Shown here piece after piece: positions 62,148 to 64,000 of a stretch of DNA of 64,000 nt; position 1 is the stretch's first letter; each line of letters starts with the position of its first letter. Origin of the DNA: Paenarthrobacter sp. AR 02. Its GTDB lineage: Bacteria; Actinomycetota; Actinomycetes; Actinomycetales; Micrococcaceae. The translations under genes and the position numbers were made by a program. Location: assembly GCF_021538675.1 (NCBI RefSeq), contig NZ_JAJUKH010000004.1, positions 1 through 64,000 on the forward strand. Direction: 5' to 3'. The notes beneath the pieces were generated by a model. It saw only the letters and a program-made list of their open reading frames with translations, did no database searches and was not told where the DNA came from.

Positions 62148-62150
62148 GAC

Positions 62151-62528
62151 ATGAAAGTAAGTGCCATACCCGCCCCGCTCCCGGCCACCCTCGCCGACGG
62201 CGTGTTCCCGGCCGGCTGCCCCAGCCGGACGGTGCTGGACCACATCACGAGCAAGTGGGGCGTGCTCATTCTGCTGTCGCTCTCGGAGGGTGAGCAACGG
62301 TGGAGCGAACTTCGACGCCGGGCTGACGGCATCAGCGAAAAAATGCTGGCCCAAACCCTCAAAACACTCGAAAAGGACGGCCTGGTCCGCCGCGATGCGC
62401 AGCCCGTCATCCCGCCCCGCGTGGACTACAGCCTGACCGAACGAGGCCGCGAACTTGCCGCCCTGCTCATCCCCTTGGTGACGTGGGCCTTCGACAATGC
62501 CGAGGCCATCATCGGCGGCGAAGGTTAG
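62151..62528 (+). CDS. HxlR-type redox regulator (QorR-like)
   Basis: The 125-residue protein has an HxlR/DUF24 winged helix (CPSRTVLDHITSKWGVLILL, WSELRRRADGISEKMLAQTL, KTLEKDGLVRR). A single N-terminal Cys (GCPSRTVLD) is placed as in QorR-type thiol sensors. Oxidation would release it from the shared promoter and switch on the quinone oxidoreductase gene. This role is inferred from the family and the divergent pair. Confidence 0.88.
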   Translation: MKVSAIPAPLPATLADGVFPAGCPSRTVLDHITSKWGVLILLSLSEGEQRWSELRRRADGISEKMLAQTLKTLEKDGLVRRDAQPVIPPRVDYSLTERGRELAALLIPLVTWAFDNAEAIIGGEG

Positions 62529-62552
62529 GCCGGCTCCGACCGCCGAAACTAC

Positions 62553-62593
62553 AAGTAATGCCAATGTTCGCGTCGAACATTGGCATTACTTGG
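62553..62593. repeat. Palindromic element B (right of the qor pair)
   Basis: CAAGTAATGCCAATGTTCG (62553-62571) pairs perfectly with CGAACATTGGCATTACTTG (62575-62593) across a 3-base loop. This is a 19-bp stem. It lies between the convergent regulator and 3-hydroxybutyrate dehydrogenase genes. It shares TAATGCCAATGTTC with element A, and both are followed by CATCTC. Confidence 0.85.
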
Positions 62594-62609
62594 CATCTCA
62601 CCGGGGCTG

Positions 62610-63359
62610 CTATCGGGCCGACCACCCACCGTCCATGGTGTAGCTCGCGCCGGTGACCATACCGGCGTCGTCGGAGGCCATCCAGGCTGCCAGCGACGCA
62701 ACTTCCTCCACCTCGACCAGCCGCTTCACTGCCGATTCCGTCAGCATCACCTTGGCCAGGACCTCGGCCTCGGGAATGCCATGGAGCCGGGCCTGGTCGG
62801 CGATTTGCTTCTCAACAAGGGGCGTGCGGACGTAACCCGGGTTGATGCAGTTGGAGGTGACCCCGTGCTCTCCCCCTTCCAAGGCGGTGACCTTGCTGAG
62901 CCCCTCGAGGCCGTGCTTGGCGGACACGTAGGCGCTTTTGTAGGCCGAGGCCCGGAGTCCATGGACGGAGGAGATGTTGATGATCCGGCCGAACCCGTTG
63001 GCGTACATGTGCGGGAGCGCGGCCCTGATGAGGAGGAACGGCGCCTCCAGCATCAGGGCCAGGATCCGCCGGAACTCCGCGGGTTCGAACTCCTCAATCG
63101 GCGCAACTTTCTGGATGCCCGCGTTGTTGACCAGGATGTCGCAGTCCAGGCTCAGTGCCGCGAGGGCGTCGACGTCCAAGAGGTCCACCGTCCACGCCGT
63201 GCCGCCCAGCTCATCGGCGAGGGACGCAGCTCCGGAGGCATCGACGTCGGCCACTACAACTTTCGCCCCACGGGCGGCCAGCGCCCGGGCACAGGCCGCC
63301 CCGATTCCGCTCGCACCGCCGGTCACCAATGCTTTGCGTCCGTTCAAGGAGTTGTCCAT
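62610..63359 (-). CDS. 3-hydroxybutyrate dehydrogenase
   Basis: The 249-residue short-chain dehydrogenase has the NAD-binding GGASGIGAACARALAARGAK motif, NNAGIQ, the catalytic Ser in INISSVHGLRAS and the YKSAYVSAKHG Tyr/Lys pair. NPGYVRTPLVEKQIADQAR is typical of 3-hydroxybutyrate dehydrogenases. It oxidises 3-hydroxybutyrate to acetoacetate. It lies four bases after the MFS gene stop and is co-transcribed with it. The CoA-transferase/thiolase operon at 11-14 kb could use the acetoacetate. Confidence 0.88.
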   Translation of the reverse strand: MDNSLNGRKALVTGGASGIGAACARALAARGAKVVVADVDASGAASLADELGGTAWTVDLLDVDALAALSLDCDILVNNAGIQKVAPIEEFEPAEFRRILALMLEAPFLLIRAALPHMYANGFGRIINISSVHGLRASAYKSAYVSAKHGLEGLSKVTALEGGEHGVTSNCINPGYVRTPLVEKQIADQARLHGIPEAEVLAKVMLTESAVKRLVEVEEVASLAAWMASDDAGMVTGASYTMDGGWSAR

Positions 63360-63363
63360 CGAA

Positions 63364-64000
63364 TCAGCCCTTCTTTATTGGCGAGGCAGTCGTCAGTCCG
63401 TGACGTTCGGCATCGGCTTCGTCCACGGATTCGAGCGCGATGCCCTTGGTCTCCTTCAGGGAAACGACGGCGACGGCGGTAATCGCGCAGGCGACCACCA
63501 GGTAGATCGCGGTGGGGAGCCAGGAGCCCGTGTCCTTGAGCCACTGCGTTGCCAGCAGGGGCGCCAGTGAGCCTGCGAAGATCGAGGTGACCTGCGAGCC
63601 GAGCGAAACGCCGGAGTAGCGCATGCGGGTGGGGAAGAGTTCGGACATGATGGCCGGCTGCCCCGCGTACATGAAGGCATGCAGGCACAGGCCGATGGTC
63701 ACGGCGAGCACGATGACCACGGCGTTCTTGGTGTCGAACATGGGGAAGGCGAAGAACGGCCACGTCGCGCCGGTGATGGCACCAATCAGGTACACGGGCT
63801 TGCGTCCCCACGAGTCCACGAGGCGTCCAACCTGCGGGATGACCAGGAAGTGGATGAGGTGTGCGATCAGGAGAGCCAGCAGGAGCGAGGAAGTGTCGTA
63901 CTTGTGGACGCTCTTGAGATAGACGATCGCGAAGCTCACCACGAGGTAGTACATGATGTTCTCCGCGAACCGGAGTCCCATGGCCTGCAGGATGCCCTTG
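63364..64000 (-). CDS. MFS metabolite/proton symporter, C-terminal part (cut by window end)
   Basis: The frame is open to the window edge without a start and encodes the last six membrane helices of an MFS symporter of the metabolite:H+ type (KGILQAMGLRFAENIMYYLV, RLVDSWGRKPVYLIGAITGA, ELFPTRMRYSGVSLGSQV). The C-terminal tail is charged. It lies upstream of the 3-hydroxybutyrate dehydrogenase gene in one operon, so a short hydroxy or keto acid is a plausible substrate. Confidence 0.88.
   Translation of the reverse strand, partial: KGILQAMGLRFAENIMYYLVVSFAIVYLKSVHKYDTSSLLLALLIAHLIHFLVIPQVGRLVDSWGRKPVYLIGAITGATWPFFAFPMFDTKNAVVIVLAVTIGLCLHAFMYAGQPAIMSELFPTRMRYSGVSLGSQVTSIFAGSLAPLLATQWLKDTGSWLPTAIYLVVACAITAVAVVSLKETKGIALESVDEADAERHGLTTASPIKKG

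Overview
This window is chromosomal DNA from a high-G+C actinobacterium, most likely Arthrobacter or Paenarthrobacter. The evidence is GC-rich third codon positions, strong GGAG-type ribosome binding sites, a chained Asp23/DUF2273/AmaP-like operon, a c-di-AMP riboswitch in front of an NlpC/P60 gene, and DUF6318-type lipoproteins. Identifications were made by reading protein motifs; no database search was run. Two genes are cut by the window edges: an IS3-like transposase at the left end and an MFS transporter at the right end.

Region by region. About 1-9.7 kb is an accessory strip. It holds the end of an insertion sequence, a fasciclin lipoprotein, a lower-GC block (a membrane protein divergent from an OLD-like ATPase/TOPRIM protein, which converges on a PIN-domain protein), an MmpS-like lipoprotein with an apparent frameshift, an unknown protein, and remnants of GNAT, MFS and VOC genes. 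9.7-13.9 kb has a GNAT enzyme, an IclR regulator and a 3-oxoacid CoA-transferase/thiolase operon. 13.9-17.8 kb resembles the HbpS-SenS-SenR heme/redox-sensing system, with an added ankyrin lipoprotein. 17.8-19.6 kb has exonuclease III and an unknown protein. 19.6-24.1 kb is an alpha-glucoside-type ABC importer with its LacI regulator. 24.3-27.7 kb has an XRE regulator, an AlkD-like protein and the Asp23 operon. 27.9-29.5 kb encodes two exported proteins with strongly A/C-skewed DNA.

29.5-36.9 kb is a fructosamine (Amadori product) utilisation locus: a FrlC-like epimerase, two permeases, a binding protein, a LacI regulator, a FrlD-like kinase and a FrlB-like deglycase. Matching palindromic operators lie in front of both transcription units. 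37-39 kb has an ECF sigma factor with a membrane LysM protein, and 39-40.3 kb has a frameshifted membrane gene and tRNA-Phe, tRNA-Asp and tRNA-Glu. 40.5-49.7 kb has an EamA transporter, a fructokinase-like kinase, a zincin, a CDF transporter, a rifampin-phosphotransferase-like protein paired with a universal stress protein, a flavoprotein-like gene and the riboswitch-controlled NlpC/P60 protein. 50-52.3 kb has a CopC-like protein and a purine permease.

52.3-61.1 kb is a histidine utilisation (hut) region: hutG, hutH, hutU, an IclR regulator and an amino-acid permease. A shared inverted repeat lies in front of each transcription unit. hutI is not in the window. tRNA-Cys and three small genes lie between hutG and hutH. 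61.1-62.6 kb is a QorB/QorR-like redox pair flanked by two related long palindromes. The window ends with a 3-hydroxybutyrate dehydrogenase and the cut MFS transporter. The dehydrogenase and the CoA-transferase/thiolase operon could together complete ketone-body breakdown, although they lie about 50 kb apart.
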